Below are positions 39,113-49,589 of a stretch of 64,000 bases of DNA, piece by piece. This DNA is from Litchfieldia alkalitelluris. GTDB lineage: Bacteria > Bacillota > Bacilli > Bacillales > Salisediminibacteriaceae. Where the stretch lies: assembly GCF_002153425.1 (NCBI RefSeq), contig NZ_KZ119600.1:3664120-3728119 (forward strand), written 5' to 3'. A program made the position numbers and the translations under genes. Under the pieces are notes generated by a model. The model saw nothing but the letters and a program-made list of their open reading frames with translations, had not been told where the DNA came from and made no database searches. How positions within the stretch are numbered: the first letter of the stretch is position 1; each line of letters starts with the position of its first letter.

Positions 39113-40006
39113 TTAGACTCTTAAGAATTTACGTACACTCATCATACTTCCCCAAACACCAACAAAGGCTCCGATCCCTAATAGTAAAACAGCCATTTGC
39201 ATTGCTAATGGATTTGTTGGTAGGAATTGGAAGAACTCAACTCCAGTAGCCGTCCCCATACTGCTGTAAAAACGAGAGTAGGAATATGCGAGAACAGTGA
39301 TCGGTATTAACGCACCTAATACACCTAAAAGTAAACCTTCAATAAAGAATGGCCATCGGATAAATCCGTTTGTCGCACCAACTAGTTTCATAATCTGAAT
39401 TTCTCTTTTTCTCGCAATAATTGTCAGTTTAATTGTATTTGCAATTAAGAACATCGCAGTGAACATTAGACCCAAAATCAGAAATAATCCAATCGTTCGT
39501 ATAAGGGACGTTGCAGCAAATAATTGTTCAAAAATATCGCTCCCGTATTCCACATTCTCTACATGTGGTAACTCTTCAATGTCCGTTGCAATAAGATCTG
39601 TTTCCTCTGGATTCTCAGCTTGTACAACAAAAACATCATTTAATGGGTTTTCATCCCGTAATGTTTCAAAAATATCACCTTGGTCACCAAGACTAGCAAT
39701 AAGGGAATCTAGTCCTTCTTCCTTTGGCACAAATTCTATTGCATCGACGCCATCTATGTTTTCTAGTTCAGAAAGTAACTCTCCCTGATCTGTTTCCGAA
39801 GCAGTTATATCTACAAAGACTCTAACTTCCACATCTTCCTCAAGAGAGCTTGCGAAATGATTGACATTCATAATTAATAATAGAAACGCACCAACGACTA
39901 GGAGCATGACTGTTACTGCACTGATAGATGCAAACGTCATCCAACCGTTTCTTATAAGGTTTTTACCACCTTCACTAATGTGACGAGCAAGTGATCTACC
40001 TTTCAT
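39113..40006 (-). CDS. ftsX: FtsX, permease-like partner of FtsE
   Basis: 297 residues: a cytoplasmic start, one helix (SISAVTVMLLVVGAFLLLIM), an extracellular domain of about 110 residues, then three C-terminal helices, the standard FtsX topology. It transmits FtsE ATPase cycles to a peptidoglycan hydrolase outside the membrane. ATG 40006 has GGGGG 9 nt upstream and overlaps the ftsE end by 11 nt; twenty upstream codons that lie within ftsE are rejected. Confidence 0.95.
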   Translation of the reverse strand: MKGRSLARHISEGGKNLIRNGWMTFASISAVTVMLLVVGAFLLLIMNVNHFASSLEEDVEVRVFVDITASETDQGELLSELENIDGVDAIEFVPKEEGLDSLIASLGDQGDIFETLRDENPLNDVFVVQAENPEETDLIATDIEELPHVENVEYGSDIFEQLFAATSLIRTIGLFLILGLMFTAMFLIANTIKLTIIARKREIQIMKLVGATNGFIRWPFFIEGLLLGVLGALIPITVLAYSYSRFYSSMGTATGVEFFQFLPTNPLAMQMAVLLLGIGAFVGVWGSMMSVRKFLRV

Positions 40007-40682
40007 AACCGTAATCCCCCTTCTGTTCATCTCGAGCGATCCGGCCTTCTTCAATGGCAATGACACGTTTGCGGAGTGTGTTTACGATCTCCTTATTGTG
40101 GGTAGCCATAACAATAGTAGTTCCACGATCATTGATTTCCTCGAGAATATGCATAATTTCCCATGATGTCTCAGGGTCAAGGTTTCCTGTAGGCTCGTCC
40201 GCTATTAAAACAGCTGGATTGTTAACAATTGCCCTTGCAATCGCAACACGCTGTTGTTCCCCACCAGAAATTTCATGTGGGAAAAAACGAGCTTTATTTT
40301 TCAAACGAACGATCTCTAATACGTTCATCACCTTTTTGCGAATATTGGTTTTACTTTCTTCAATAACTTCCATAGCAAACGCAACGTTTTCATAAACAGA
40401 TAAGTTAGGGAGTAATTTGAAGTCCTGAAAAATAACCCCCATATTTCGACGAATATAAGGAATATGACGTTCTTTTACTTTTGCTAAATTATTTCTATTA
40501 ATGATAATATCTCCACGAGTTGGTTTTTCCTCACGGTACATCATTTTTATAAAAGTGGACTTACCAGCACCACTTGGACCTACAACATAAACAAATTCAC
40601 CTTTTTCAATATCAATATTAATCCCGTTTATGGCCATAACACCATTCGGGTACGTCTTCCATACATCCTTCATATGAATCAT
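39996..40682 (-). CDS. ftsE: FtsE, ABC ATPase of the FtsEX complex
   Basis: ATPase of about 228 residues: Walker A VGPSGAGKST, signature ISGGEQQRVAIA, Walker B VLIADEPTGN and switch His in MATHNKEI. It pairs with FtsX to control cell-wall hydrolysis. The RBS is weak (GGGATGG), so the start may be ATG 40682 or ATG 40694. It is the first gene of an ftsE-ftsX-M23 unit with a promoter 175 nt upstream. Confidence 0.94.
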   Translation of the reverse strand: MIHMKDVWKTYPNGVMAINGINIDIEKGEFVYVVGPSGAGKSTFIKMMYREEKPTRGDIIINRNNLAKVKERHIPYIRRNMGVIFQDFKLLPNLSVYENVAFAMEVIEESKTNIRKKVMNVLEIVRLKNKARFFPHEISGGEQQRVAIARAIVNNPAVLIADEPTGNLDPETSWEIMHILEEINDRGTTIVMATHNKEIVNTLRKRVIAIEEGRIARDEQKGDYGYER

Positions 40683-41214
40683 ATAGCATCCCATCCCATT
40701 TTGTGATTTACTAAGTTGACCATTTATCTAAGCTGGTTGATATAAACCATTTTATAAACTAAATTGTATTATCATGTCAGTTCATGTCGAAATCTACCGT
40801 AAAAAGACTATAATTCTTGTAAATAATCGTTAAATCAACAAATCTCTCGACAGTATATATTATAACATCTATATTTGACGTGTTAAGGGTATTTTTTTTA
40901 CAGTTTCATTTCAATCTTGATATATTTCTACCAATTTTGAAATGAACTGGAACTTTTCTTGGAAAAACAAGGTGGATTCTCCTATGCGTGGGGTGATTAC
41001 CAAAGGCGGTTCTAAGTCATTAAAAAGGCTAGGTCTACTTAAAATGATAGGAAAAAATGTAATGATAGGGGTTTTTAGTAATTGATGTTTATTGTAGATT
41101 GAGATTGATGTTTATTGAAGATTACTGTTTATTGTAGATTGCTGTTTTTCATTAATTTATTTTTTTGGTAAATGATGTTCTTCAGTTTTTCTCACTCTGT
41201 GTGCACTTTTGGAG
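40683..41214. other. intergenic region upstream of ftsE
   Basis: Contains the ftsE promoter. The remainder (40890-41214) is AT-rich with short direct repeats of TTGATGTTTATTG/TGTTTATTGTAGATTG at 41080-41150 leading into array B; no gene is supported. Confidence 0.45.
40859..40886 (-). promoter_or_regulatory. ftsEX sigma-A promoter
   Basis: TTAACA-N16-TATAAT on the minus strand, with 5/6 and 6/6 matches. It leaves a leader of about 170 nt before ftsE. Confidence 0.7.
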
Positions 41215-41822
41215 AATGCGGACTAGATTCTTCACTCCCGACATTTCCTGGCCGCATTATCGCAAAATGCGGACTAGGTTCTTCACTCTCGTCATTTCTT
41301 GGTGCATTATCGCAAAATGCGGACTAGTTTCCACACTCCCGGCATTTCCTGGCCGCATTTTCGCAAAATGCGGACTAGATTCTTCACTCCCGACATTTCC
41401 TGGCCGCATTATCGCAAAATGCGGACTAGATTCCACACTCCCGGCATTTCCTGGCCGCATTTTCGCAAAATGCGGACTAGATTCTTCACTCCCGACATTT
41501 CCTGGCCGCATTATCGCAAAATGCGGACTAGATTCCACACTCCCGGCATTTCCTGGCCGCATTTTCGCAAAATGCGGACTAGATTCTTCACTCCCGACAT
41601 TTCCTGGCCGCATTATCGCAAAATGCGGACTAGGTTCTTCACTCTCGTCATTTCTTGGTGCATTATCGCAAAATGCGGACTAGTTTCCACACTCCCGGCA
41701 TTTCCTGGCCGCATTTTCGCAAAATGCGGACTAGATTCTTCACTCCCGACATTTCCTGGCCGCATTTTCGCAAAATGCGGACTAGATTCCACACTCCCGT
41801 CATTTCCTGGCCGCATTCCAAA
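41215..41822. repeat. 51-bp tandem hairpin array (array B, 12 units)
   Basis: Twelve units at 51-bp steps (aatgcgg starts at 41215, 41266, 41316 and on to 41774); two units are 50 bp because of a GGTGCATT variant. Each holds a 25-bp dyad GGCCGCATT-N7-AATGCGGAC. Two unit types alternate for most of the array (GATTCTTCACTCCCGAC and GATTCCACACTCCCGGC), giving a 102-bp superperiod. A third variant pair recurs 356 bp apart at 41272 and 41628. ORFs on both strands read 17-residue repeats and are not considered genes. Confidence 0.93.
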
Positions 41823-41989
41823 TATTAGAAACAAAAACATGTTTTCTAATCCAATTCGCTCCTGAAGAAGCATAAAACTTAAAGCAAAAACCCGAAAAGC
41901 TTATAGCCCAAAGGCACAAAACCCAAATCTTAAATATAAAAACGTAAATAAAACTACCCATTCCCACATACAAATACCACTTAAAACTA

Positions 41990-42023
41990 AAAAGTCACCC
42001 CTAAATTAAACTTTAGGAGTGAC
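41990..42023 (-). terminator. cccB terminator
   Basis: GTCAC-CCTAAA and TTTAGG-GTGAC arms (one mismatch) with a 6-nt loop, followed by TTTTTAG on the minus strand, about 30 nt after cccB. Confidence 0.85.
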
Positions 42024-42052
42024 AAACTAATATTATATATTAATATTTACAC

Positions 42053-42415
42053 TTATTGATGAGATGCAACCCAAGCTGATACATCATGAAGTTCGTCTTC
42101 ATCTGGAACCAGACCACCAGGCATTCTACCAGGTCCTTCAACAATTGCTGCTTTTACCTCGTCATAGGAATAACCTACGATTGCAGGGCCGGAAGTTCCA
42201 CCAAGGTCACCACCGTGACAACCAATACAGTTGGCAACATATACTTCTTCACCATTATTAGCGTCGTATGTACCAACGTCCTCACCTACATCAGCTGCTG
42301 ATTCTTCTGTACCTGTATCAGCGTCATTTGTGTCTGGTGCAGGCTCGTCTGCATCATCGCCGCCACAAGCGCCAAGTACTAGGACTGCCCCCAAAACAAC
42401 TAGTAACTTTTTCAT
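42053..42415 (-). CDS. cccB: CccB-like lipoprotein cytochrome c-551
   Basis: 120 residues. A lipoprotein signal peptide ends in the lipobox LGAC (Cys17). An acidic Asp/Glu/Thr-rich linker follows, then a small class I cytochrome c domain with haem-binding CIGCH and the axial Met in GRMPGGL. It is anchored outside the membrane and carries electrons in respiration. AGGAGG precedes the ATG. Location between ftsEX and yvjA matches B. subtilis cccB. Confidence 0.94.
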   Translation of the reverse strand: MKKLLVVLGAVLVLGACGGDDADEPAPDTNDADTGTEESAADVGEDVGTYDANNGEEVYVANCIGCHGGDLGGTSGPAIVGYSYDEVKAAIVEGPGRMPGGLVPDEDELHDVSAWVASHQ

Positions 42416-42492
42416 CTTTAACCCTCCTATTTAAATAAGAAACTTTTGTATGGAAAGTTACCCATAACCTTCCAACCTACATTATAACCTAT

Positions 42493-43389
42493 TCAATTTT
42501 TTTTGAAACCCTCACCAAGTACCTCTGAAGCGTTACTTACTATGACAAAGGCGTTAGGATCAATGGTCCTCACAATATGTGTCAATTTTGTGACTTCGTT
42601 TCTCCCCACCACACACATGAGCACAGGTCGTTCATGATTCGTATATCCACCATATCCTACAAGCTTTGTCACACCACGATCCACCTGTGTAAGTAACCCT
42701 TGCTTGACCTCCTCTTCATAGTTTGAAATGATGATCGCCATTTTTGAATAGCCTAGTCCAGTTTGAACGAGATCAATTGTTTTCCCAGTCACAAATAAAC
42801 CAATTAACGCATAAAGGGCATATTCGAATCCAAATATGAATGCTGATGAGATCACAACGAGACCATCCATTGTAAAAACACAAGCTCCTAGAGACATTCC
42901 TGTGTACTTATTGACGATTTGCGCGGCCAGGTCAGTGCCACCAGTGGAAGAGTTAGAGCGAAAGACGATACCTAAACCTAACCCAACCCCTATACCGCCA
43001 AAAAGGGCAGCTAGTAACGGATCCGTTGTTGCAGGCTCCCAATCTCTTGTTAAAAATACGACGAAAGGTAAAAATACAGTCCCAACAAATGTTTTTACAC
43101 CGTACATGATACTTCCAACAAGACTTCCACCTAGAAGAAGGACCCCTGCAATAAACAGAGGGATATTCAGTCCCCATTGCGTAAATGCTGGCTCAAATCC
43201 TAATGTGTTTTGTAGCAAAATGGATATCCCCGAGACGCCACCAGAAGCAATTCGGTTTGGTAATAAAAATATGTTAAATGTAATTGCAACGATGGCGGAT
43301 CCCAATAAGACATGACCAAACTCGAATATAATTTTATGAATTGGATTTAAAGGTTCTTGAACACGAGTTCTTTTCATTTGTTTCATCAT
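42493..43389 (-). CDS. yvjA: YvjA, YitT-family membrane protein
   Basis: About 298 residues: five membrane helices in the N-terminal two thirds (GSAIVAITFNIFLLP and others, with GGVSGISILLQ and NSSTGGTDLAAQI motifs) and a C-terminal DUF2179 ligand-binding domain (YEEEVKQGLLTQVDRGVTKL). The function is not established. ATG 43389 has AAAGGTG 9 nt upstream, so the 28-codon upstream extension is dropped. Confidence 0.88.
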   Translation of the reverse strand: MMKQMKRTRVQEPLNPIHKIIFEFGHVLLGSAIVAITFNIFLLPNRIASGGVSGISILLQNTLGFEPAFTQWGLNIPLFIAGVLLLGGSLVGSIMYGVKTFVGTVFLPFVVFLTRDWEPATTDPLLAALFGGIGVGLGLGIVFRSNSSTGGTDLAAQIVNKYTGMSLGACVFTMDGLVVISSAFIFGFEYALYALIGLFVTGKTIDLVQTGLGYSKMAIIISNYEEEVKQGLLTQVDRGVTKLVGYGGYTNHERPVLMCVVGRNEVTKLTHIVRTIDPNAFVIVSNASEVLGEGFKKN

Positions 43390-43591
43390 AGATAGCATCA
43401 CCTTTTCAAGAAAAAATATGTATAAGTCCAAAGTACAAAATACTAAGTACGAAAATCCTAAAGTAGTATACACCTGTATTGAAAATATGTAAACGCCAAC
43501 TCAGTACCGCTTTAACTCAGCAAATTCCACCTTTTTTTTTCACATAAACAAAAAAAAATAGCCCAATTTAGGACACCCTCCAAACAAACAC

Positions 43592-43624
43592 ACGAAAAAA
43601 GGTGGTCCAATTCAAGACCACCTT
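43592..43624 (-). terminator. prfB terminator
   Basis: AAGGTGGTC and GACCACCTT stem with an 8-nt loop, followed by TTTTCG on the minus strand, 22 nt after the prfB stop. Confidence 0.88.
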
Positions 43625-43645
43625 CAAACAAACACCATATATCTT

Positions 43646-44747
43646 CTATTTAATTTGTGAGCGTAAATAGGCATCTACGAATGGCTCTAGATCTCCATCC
43701 ATTACAGCCTGGGTATTACCAGTTTCATAATTCGTACGGTGATCCTTCACCATGTTATAAGGGTGAAATACGTAAGAACGGATCTGACTTCCCCATCCAA
43801 TATCAGACTGTTCACCGCGAATTTCATCTAATTCCTGCTGTTGTTTTTCAAGCTCAAGCTGGAAAAGTTTCGCTTTCAACATTTTCATCGCCTGATCCCT
43901 GTTTTTTATCTGAGAACGCTCAGACTGGCAAGTTACAACCGTGTTTGTCGGGATATGCGTGATTCTAACGGCTGAGTCTGTCGTGTTAATATGCTGACCA
44001 CCTGCACCACTTGCTCGATAAGTGTCAACCTTAATCTGGTCAGGAGATATATCAATTTCCACATTATCATCAAGCTCTGGCATAACCTCACAGGAAACGA
44101 AGGACGTATGACGGCGCCCTGAGGAATCGAATGGAGAAATTCGTACGAGACGATGAACTCCTTTTTCCGCCTTCAAGTAGCCGTATGCATTATGACCTTT
44201 AATCATTAACGTGACGCTCTTCACGCCAGCTTCATCTCCAGGGAGATAATCCATCGTTTCTACTTTAAAGCCCTTTTGTTCTGCAAAACGAGTGTACATC
44301 CTCAACAACATAGACGCCCAGTCTTGAGACTCTGTTCCACCTGCCCCTGGGTGCAACTCTAGTATCGCATTGTTCTGATCGTACGGTGAGCTTAGTAAAA
44401 GTTGAAGTTCGAAGTCGTTCACTCGTTTAGAAAGATCTTTTACTCCATCTTCTAAATCCTCAGCTAATTCCTCGTCCCCTTCCTCTTTTACAAGTTCATA
44501 GGAAACTTCTAAATCATCATAATCTGCCTGGAGATCGTTATAGCCATCCACAAGCTCTTTTAAAGCATTGTTTTCAGAAATAATTTTTTGTGCTTTATCT
44601 TGATCATCCCAAAAGGACGGTTCTGACATAATGTCTTCTAATTCTGCAATTCGGGTTTGCTTCTCTTCTAAGTCAAAGAGACCCCCTAAAGTCCGCTAAT
44701 CGCTTAGCCATGTTTTCTAATTCTTGTTTTAGCTCTACTAATTCCAT
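43646..44747 (-). CDS. prfB: peptide chain release factor 2 (programmed +1 frameshift)
   Basis: RF2 recognises UAA and UGA. The gene is in two frames: codons 1-24 from ATG 44747 end at UGA (44675-44673). A +1 shift on CTT-TGA-C then joins the main frame, giving 366 residues. The shift site is preceded by the internal Shine-Dalgarno AGGGGG, as in other bacteria. The tripeptide SPF ([11 protein letters not shown]) and the GGQ motif ([11 protein letters not shown]) confirm RF2. It lies just after secA, as in B. subtilis. Confidence 0.97.
44672..44687 (-). promoter_or_regulatory. prfB programmed frameshift site
   Basis: On the minus strand: AGGGGG, three bases, then CTTTGAC. UGA is decoded slowly when RF2 is scarce, so ribosomes slip +1 and make RF2. 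This is the standard autoregulatory site. Confidence 0.95.
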
Positions 44748-44891
44748 CTCATCACCCCGAAGTTTTATTGAAAACTAGGAGAAGACACTGTAGCAGCGTC
44801 TTCTCAGCAAATTTACTTAATTATTTATAGCAGTTTTTCCATGCATGACGAATATCCATCCCTGAAGCATTCGCATTGTTAGGCAGAAAAT

Positions 44892-47408
44892 CTATTTCCC
44901 ATGACACTGCTTATATTTTTTACCAGATCCACATGGACATGGGTCGTTGCGTCCTACTGTGTTACTTTTCTTGAATGGTGTACGACGCTTTTCTTGCTTC
45001 GCGTCATTGGAGCTGCGGTGAACTGCTTTTCCTACAGCCACTTGCTTCCTTTCAAGATTCGATTCAATTTGAGCGTTCATAATGTAGCGAGTAACGTCCT
45101 CTTCAATAGAAGCTACCATTTGCTCGAACATCTCAAAGCCTTCAAATTTGTATTCACGTAACGGATCATTTTGACCATATGCACGAAGGTGAATACCTTG
45201 GCGTAGCTGATCCATTTGGTCAATATGACTAGTCCATTTAGAGTCAACCATGCGTAAAACAATAACCTTCTCGAATTCACGCATTCTCTCAGGTGTGAAG
45301 TCTTCTTCACGACGGTCATATTCCCTTGCAGCTCGCTCTATGATAAGCTCAGACATTTCTTCTGGCTCTAAGCCGTTAATGTCTTTTAATTCAATTTCCT
45401 CGTCGTTTAAAACATTCGCGTTAATGTAATCAACGATCCCTTGCAGATTCCAATCCTCTGGAACTTCGTTTGCTGGAGTATAAGCTGACACCGTTCTTTC
45501 TATTGTAGACTCAATCATTTTTTCCACAACGTCACGAAGGTTGTCAGATTCAAGAACTTCCATACGTTGTTCGTAAATGATATCACGTTGCTCACGCATA
45601 ACATCATCATACTGTAGGATTTGTTTACGAGCGTCGAAGTTATTACCTTCCACTCGTTTTTGAGCCTGCTCTACTGCACGGGAAACAAGTTTACTTTCAA
45701 TTGGTTGATCCTCGTCCATCCCGAGTTTTTCCATCATATTACTCATGTTATCAGAACCGAATCGACGCATAAGCGTATCTTCTAAAGAAAGATAGAAACG
45801 AGATTCACCTGGGTCCCCTTGACGACCAGAACGTCCACGGAGCTGATTATCGATTCGTCTACTTTCATGACGCTCTGTACCTAGTACAAATAGACCTCCA
45901 AGCTCTTTAACACCTTCACCGAGCTTGATGTCCGTACCACGACCAGCCATGTTAGTAGCGATAGTGACTGCTTTACGTTGACCTGCGCCTTCAATAATTT
46001 CCGCTTCTCTTTCATGATTCTTTGCGTTTAAAACGTTGTGCGGGACACGTTTCTTTTTCAGCATGTTCGAAAGTAGCTCTGACGTATCTACGTTTACAGT
46101 ACCAACGAGAACAGGTTGCCCCTTTTCATAGAGCTCACCAATTTTTTCTACAATAGAACGAAATTTCGCTTCTGTCGTTTTAAAAATTAAGTCAGGATTA
46201 TCAATACGGACAATCGGCTCATTCGTAGGAACGGAATAAACATTCATATTATAAATGTTCCGGAATTCCTCTTCCTCCGTTTTTGCCGTACCAGTCATAC
46301 CAGCAAGCTTCTTGTACATACGGAAATAGTTCTGGAACGTAATCGACGCAAGTGTCATACTCTCGCGCTTAATCTCCAGACCTTCCTTCGCTTCAATAGC
46401 TTGGTGGAGGCCATCACTATATCGGCGGCCCTTCATGAGACGTCCAGTGAATTGGTCAACGATAACGACTTCCCCGTCTTCCACCACATAGTCTTCGTCA
46501 AGAATCATAACTTTATAAGCTTTTAATGCCTGATTAATATGATGGTTTAACTGAACGTGCTCAGAGTTAAAAAGGTTCTCAATGTTAAATGCTTTCTCAG
46601 CTTTACTAACCCCTTCATCTGTTAACTGCACATTCTTTGTTTTTTCATCATACGTAAAGTCCTCTTCTTCCTTCAACATGCGGACAAAGGAGTTTGCCGC
46701 TGTATAAAGCTGAGTCGAACGTTCCGCAGATCCAGAAATGATAAGTGGCGTACGAGCTTCGTCAATTAAAATGGAGTCAACCTCATCGACAATGGCATAG
46801 TGTAGTGGACGTTGCACCATATCTTTTTTATAGATGACCATGTTGTCTCTTAAATAGTCAAAGCCGAATTCATTATTCGTTCCATACGTGATATCCGCAC
46901 TATATGCTTCACGCTTCTCATCTTTACTCATTCCAGAAACATTTAGACCTACCGTTAGGCCCAGGAAGTTATATAGTTTACCCATTTCCTCCGCATCACG
47001 GCGTGCCAAATATTCGTTAACTGTAACAACGTGAACGCCTTTTTCCGTAATAGCGTTAAGGTAAACTGCTAGTGTCGCAACTAATGTTTTACCTTCCCCT
47101 GTTTTCATCTCTGAAATGTCACCATGATGAAGAATAATCCCACCGAGGAGCTGTACTTGATAGTGCGTTAATCCAAGAGCACGAGTTGAACCTTCACGCA
47201 CAACAGCGAAAGCTTCTGGCAGCATGTCCTCCAATGACTCCCCATTGCGGTAGCGCTCTTTAAATTCTTCTGTTTTCTTACGGAGACCGTCATCACTAAG
47301 CTTTTTCATATCATCAGCTAGTGCTTCAATCTTATCTACATGCTTTTGCAATTTCTTTAAATGTCTCGCATCCGTATCTCCAATGACCTTCTTTAATAAA
47401 CCTAACAT
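44892..47408 (-). CDS. secA: SecA, preprotein translocase ATPase
   Basis: Motor ATPase of 838 residues that drives Sec export. Walker A is [12 protein letters not shown], the DEAD-like motif is [16 protein letters not shown], and the C-terminal zinc-binding SEC-C motif [15 protein letters not shown], preceded by a basic linker, contacts SecB or lipids. Length and motifs are normal. It lies upstream of prfB, and the 47409-47580 spacer holds no gene. Confidence 0.98.
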   Translation of the reverse strand: MLGLLKKVIGDTDARHLKKLQKHVDKIEALADDMKKLSDDGLRKKTEEFKERYRNGESLEDMLPEAFAVVREGSTRALGLTHYQVQLLGGIILHHGDISEMKTGEGKTLVATLAVYLNAITEKGVHVVTVNEYLARRDAEEMGKLYNFLGLTVGLNVSGMSKDEKREAYSADITYGTNNEFGFDYLRDNMVIYKKDMVQRPLHYAIVDEVDSILIDEARTPLIISGSAERSTQLYTAANSFVRMLKEEEDFTYDEKTKNVQLTDEGVSKAEKAFNIENLFNSEHVQLNHHINQALKAYKVMILDEDYVVEDGEVVIVDQFTGRLMKGRRYSDGLHQAIEAKEGLEIKRESMTLASITFQNYFRMYKKLAGMTGTAKTEEEEFRNIYNMNVYSVPTNEPIVRIDNPDLIFKTTEAKFRSIVEKIGELYEKGQPVLVGTVNVDTSELLSNMLKKKRVPHNVLNAKNHEREAEIIEGAGQRKAVTIATNMAGRGTDIKLGEGVKELGGLFVLGTERHESRRIDNQLRGRSGRQGDPGESRFYLSLEDTLMRRFGSDNMSNMMEKLGMDEDQPIESKLVSRAVEQAQKRVEGNNFDARKQILQYDDVMREQRDIIYEQRMEVLESDNLRDVVEKMIESTIERTVSAYTPANEVPEDWNLQGIVDYINANVLNDEEIELKDINGLEPEEMSELIIERAAREYDRREEDFTPERMREFEKVIVLRMVDSKWTSHIDQMDQLRQGIHLRAYGQNDPLREYKFEGFEMFEQMVASIEEDVTRYIMNAQIESNLERKQVAVGKAVHRSSNDAKQEKRRTPFKKSNTVGRNDPCPCGSGKKYKQCHGK

Positions 47409-47587
47409 CGGACATTACTCCCTTATCCTTTATTTCCTATATCTACATATTAACGCTATTTTGATGATTTTGTTGTGGATTTTTATGTAAAAAATGAAGT
47501 GTAACGTAAAGAAACCTTGGTCAATACTAACAAAGCTACCTTTCATTTTAACAGTTTGACCTTATCCTTACAAGGACAAGAATATTT

Positions 47588-47632
47588 CAGGGACCTGGTC
47601 CCCGAACTTAAATTCGGGGACCAGGTCCCTGA
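47588..47632. repeat. REP palindrome, inverted pair
   Basis: Cores at 47590-47603 and 47616-47630 in opposite orientation, with AACTTAAATT between the CCCCG/CGGGG ends; the right copy continues into TGACAATTTTGTGACA. Between hpf and secA. Confidence 0.88.
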
Positions 47633-47674
47633 CAATTTTGTGACAGGTAATACATCAAGGAGTACCTCCAACAT

Positions 47675-47708
47675 AAAAGGAGCCTCCCACTTTATAGGAA
47701 GACTCCTT
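47675..47708 (-). terminator. hpf terminator
   Basis: AAGGAGTCTTCC and GGGAGGCTCCTT stem with an A/T loop, followed by TTATG on the minus strand, 26 nt after hpf. It has a short T-run. Confidence 0.75.
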
Positions 47709-47733
47709 ATTTTTATCGTTAGATTTTATGATT

Positions 47734-48282
47734 TTATTCGGGCTCAATTAAGCCGTAGCGTCCATCTTTACGTTTGTAAACTACATTCGTTGATCCACTT
47801 ACTGCATCAGAGAATACGAAGAAGTTATGCCCTAGCATATCCATTTGTAGAATAGCCTCTTCTGCGTCCATTGGCTTTAAGTCAAATTTCTTCGTACGGA
47901 CAACTTCGATTTCATCACTTTCTGGCGTTTCTTCCGCTAATGGTTCTAGGTCGTTTTTAAACATATATTTTAAACTATCATCTTGTCTAAATTTACGGTT
48001 CACTTTCGTTTTATGTTTACGAATTTGTCTTTCAAGCTTTTCAATTACTAAGTCAATCGCTGCATACATGTCAGTATGTTTTTCCTCAGCTCTTAGTAGA
48101 AGCTTCGGTAGAGGGATTGTAATTTCAACTTTTTGATCGTTGTTTATCACACTCATTTTAACATTTACATCTGGTGTTGGTTCAAAGTCAAAGTACCTCT
48201 CCAATTTCCCTACTTTTTTCTCCACATAATCTCTTAATGCTGGTGTAATTTCAAGGTTTTCGCCACGAATATTAAAATTCAT
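47734..48282 (-). CDS. hpf: long-form ribosome hibernation promoting factor
   Basis: 182 residues: the N-terminal HPF/YfiA beta-alpha domain (MNFNIRGENLEITPALRDYV) binds the 30S subunit. The C-terminal domain from about 125 (FDLKPMDAEEAILQMDMLGH) mediates 100S dimer formation. It protects idle ribosomes in stationary phase. ATG 48282 has AAAGGAGG 9 nt upstream; 14 upstream codons are rejected. Two REP pairs flank the gene. Confidence 0.95.
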   Translation of the reverse strand: MNFNIRGENLEITPALRDYVEKKVGKLERYFDFEPTPDVNVKMSVINNDQKVEITIPLPKLLLRAEEKHTDMYAAIDLVIEKLERQIRKHKTKVNRKFRQDDSLKYMFKNDLEPLAEETPESDEIEVVRTKKFDLKPMDAEEAILQMDMLGHNFFVFSDAVSGSTNVVYKRKDGRYGLIEPE

Positions 48283-48494
48283 AAGCAAACTCCTCCTTTC
48301 GGTTATGTATCTAATATTCTCCATACCCTCCCAATATTCCTTCTAAAACATTAATAAAAATTTAAGAAGATTCCTAAGGAAGTAATAGCCTATAACATCA
48401 CTATTATGATGATTAGACCTTTATATAATACACTTCTTACACTATATATATTAACTAAAATTAGAAAATTTATCCCTATGTTCACAAAGACGTC

Positions 48495-48537
48495 AAGGAC
48501 CAGGTCCCTGAATTTAAATTCCGGGACCTGGTCCTTG
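48495..48537. repeat. REP palindrome, inverted pair
   Basis: Diverged cores AGGACCAGGTCCCT (48496-48509) and GGGACCTGGTCCTT (48523-48536), each with the same A/G change in an outer arm, facing each other across AATTTAAATT. The shared change suggests that the pair was copied as one unit. Confidence 0.82.
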
Positions 48538-48587
48538 ACTTTCTTGATATTTTCTTGACATTCATGAAAATACTTATATTAATGCAG

Positions 48588-48625
48588 AAAAATCCCGCCT
48601 CCAATTGGAAGACGGGATTTAGTTT
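48588..48625. terminator. cspB terminator, bidirectional
   Basis: AAATCCCG-CTTCC and GGAGG-CGGGATTT stem (one mismatch pair region) with an AATT loop; T-runs follow on both strands. It lies about 95 nt after cspB. Confidence 0.8.
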
Positions 48626-48718
48626 TTTCGCTCATAACAATTCCTTGGATGAAGCTATCTTACCATAACACCATAGATGTATGTTAAATAACTATTCTTT
48701 CAGGAAATCAATTGCGAA

Positions 48719-48916
48719 TTAAAGCTTAACTACGTTAGAAGCTTGTGGTCCACGTGCACCTTCAACAATTTCGAATTCCACATCTTGACCTTCTTCTAAT
48801 GATTTGAAACCTTCTTCTTCGATCGCTGAGAAGTGTACAAATACATCGTCTCCGCCATCTCTCTCAATAAATCCGAATCCTTTTTCTGCATTGAACCACT
48901 TTACTTTTCCTTGCAT
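48719..48916 (-). CDS. cspB: cold-shock protein (CspB-like)
   Basis: Single-domain OB-fold RNA chaperone of 65 residues with RNP1 KGFGFIE and RNP2 [11 protein letters not shown] 48916 gives the normal Bacillus length ([13 protein letters not shown]); a GTG 12 nt upstream would add four residues. A strong promoter 56 nt upstream leaves a short leader. The gene is not next to hpf in B. subtilis. Confidence 0.93.
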   Translation of the reverse strand: MQGKVKWFNAEKGFGFIERDGGDDVFVHFSAIEEEGFKSLEEGQDVEFEIVEGARGPQASNVVKL

Positions 48917-48971
48917 GTTTCTAACCACGTTCCCTTCATTTCAATATCATGGTATTAACTACCACAATTCC

Positions 48972-49000
48972 ACTATAGCAATGGCTAATTATATAGTCAA
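48972..49000 (-). promoter_or_regulatory. cspB sigma-A promoter
   Basis: TTGACT-N17-TATAGT with an extended -10 TGC on the minus strand. Strong match. Confidence 0.8.
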
Positions 49001-49589
49001 ACCATTTTAAACTGATTATTTCGACATTTTTCAACAGGTTCGACATCCTTCTAGTGTCGAGTGTTGGGGCTAATTTCAATTAATATTGCTGCAGGTTGAT
49101 AATTGTATAGCTATATAATTTTATCAAGAAAAATGACATGATATATTTTATAGGAAAACTGGCGTGTTCACAAATTTGTGCGGGACCTGGTCCCTTACAA
49201 TTTTCAAAATATGTCAAATTTATGTATTAGGAAAATATGGTATTGCAATTTCCCAACACTTCAAATAAAATGAAAATTAGCTTCAATAATTCTTCAAAAA
49301 CACTATTTTTATGACTGTATTCGACAAAATAAAAATTTTGATTTTTTACAAAAAAAGTTTCACCTTTTATGTCTAGCTACAATTTTCAAATCAATTTGTA
49401 GAATGGATATGAACCACTCCCATAACCTAACTTCTAGCGTCATACCACTCTCATTCCTTTCCTTTTTAATTTATTATTCCATAACCAGTTACAGTTTTAC
49501 GTAAGCTTAATTTACAACCACATACATAACCCTCTTTACCGAACCATTAAAGAATGTCTATTGTCATATCTTGATGAGGAGGTAGCTCG
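49001..49589. other. intergenic region with one REP copy
   Basis: AT-rich. One REP core GGGACCTGGTCCC lies at 49182-49194, with TTCACAAATTTGTG to its left. A small CGACA-N9-TGTCG hairpin is at about 49041-49060. No supported gene. Confidence 0.5.

Noticed and set aside
41165-41873. Repetitive ORFs of 86 to 188 codons on both strands of array B
   Set aside because: Artefacts of a 51-bp (17-codon) repeat; no RBS, no family, and open on both strands at once.
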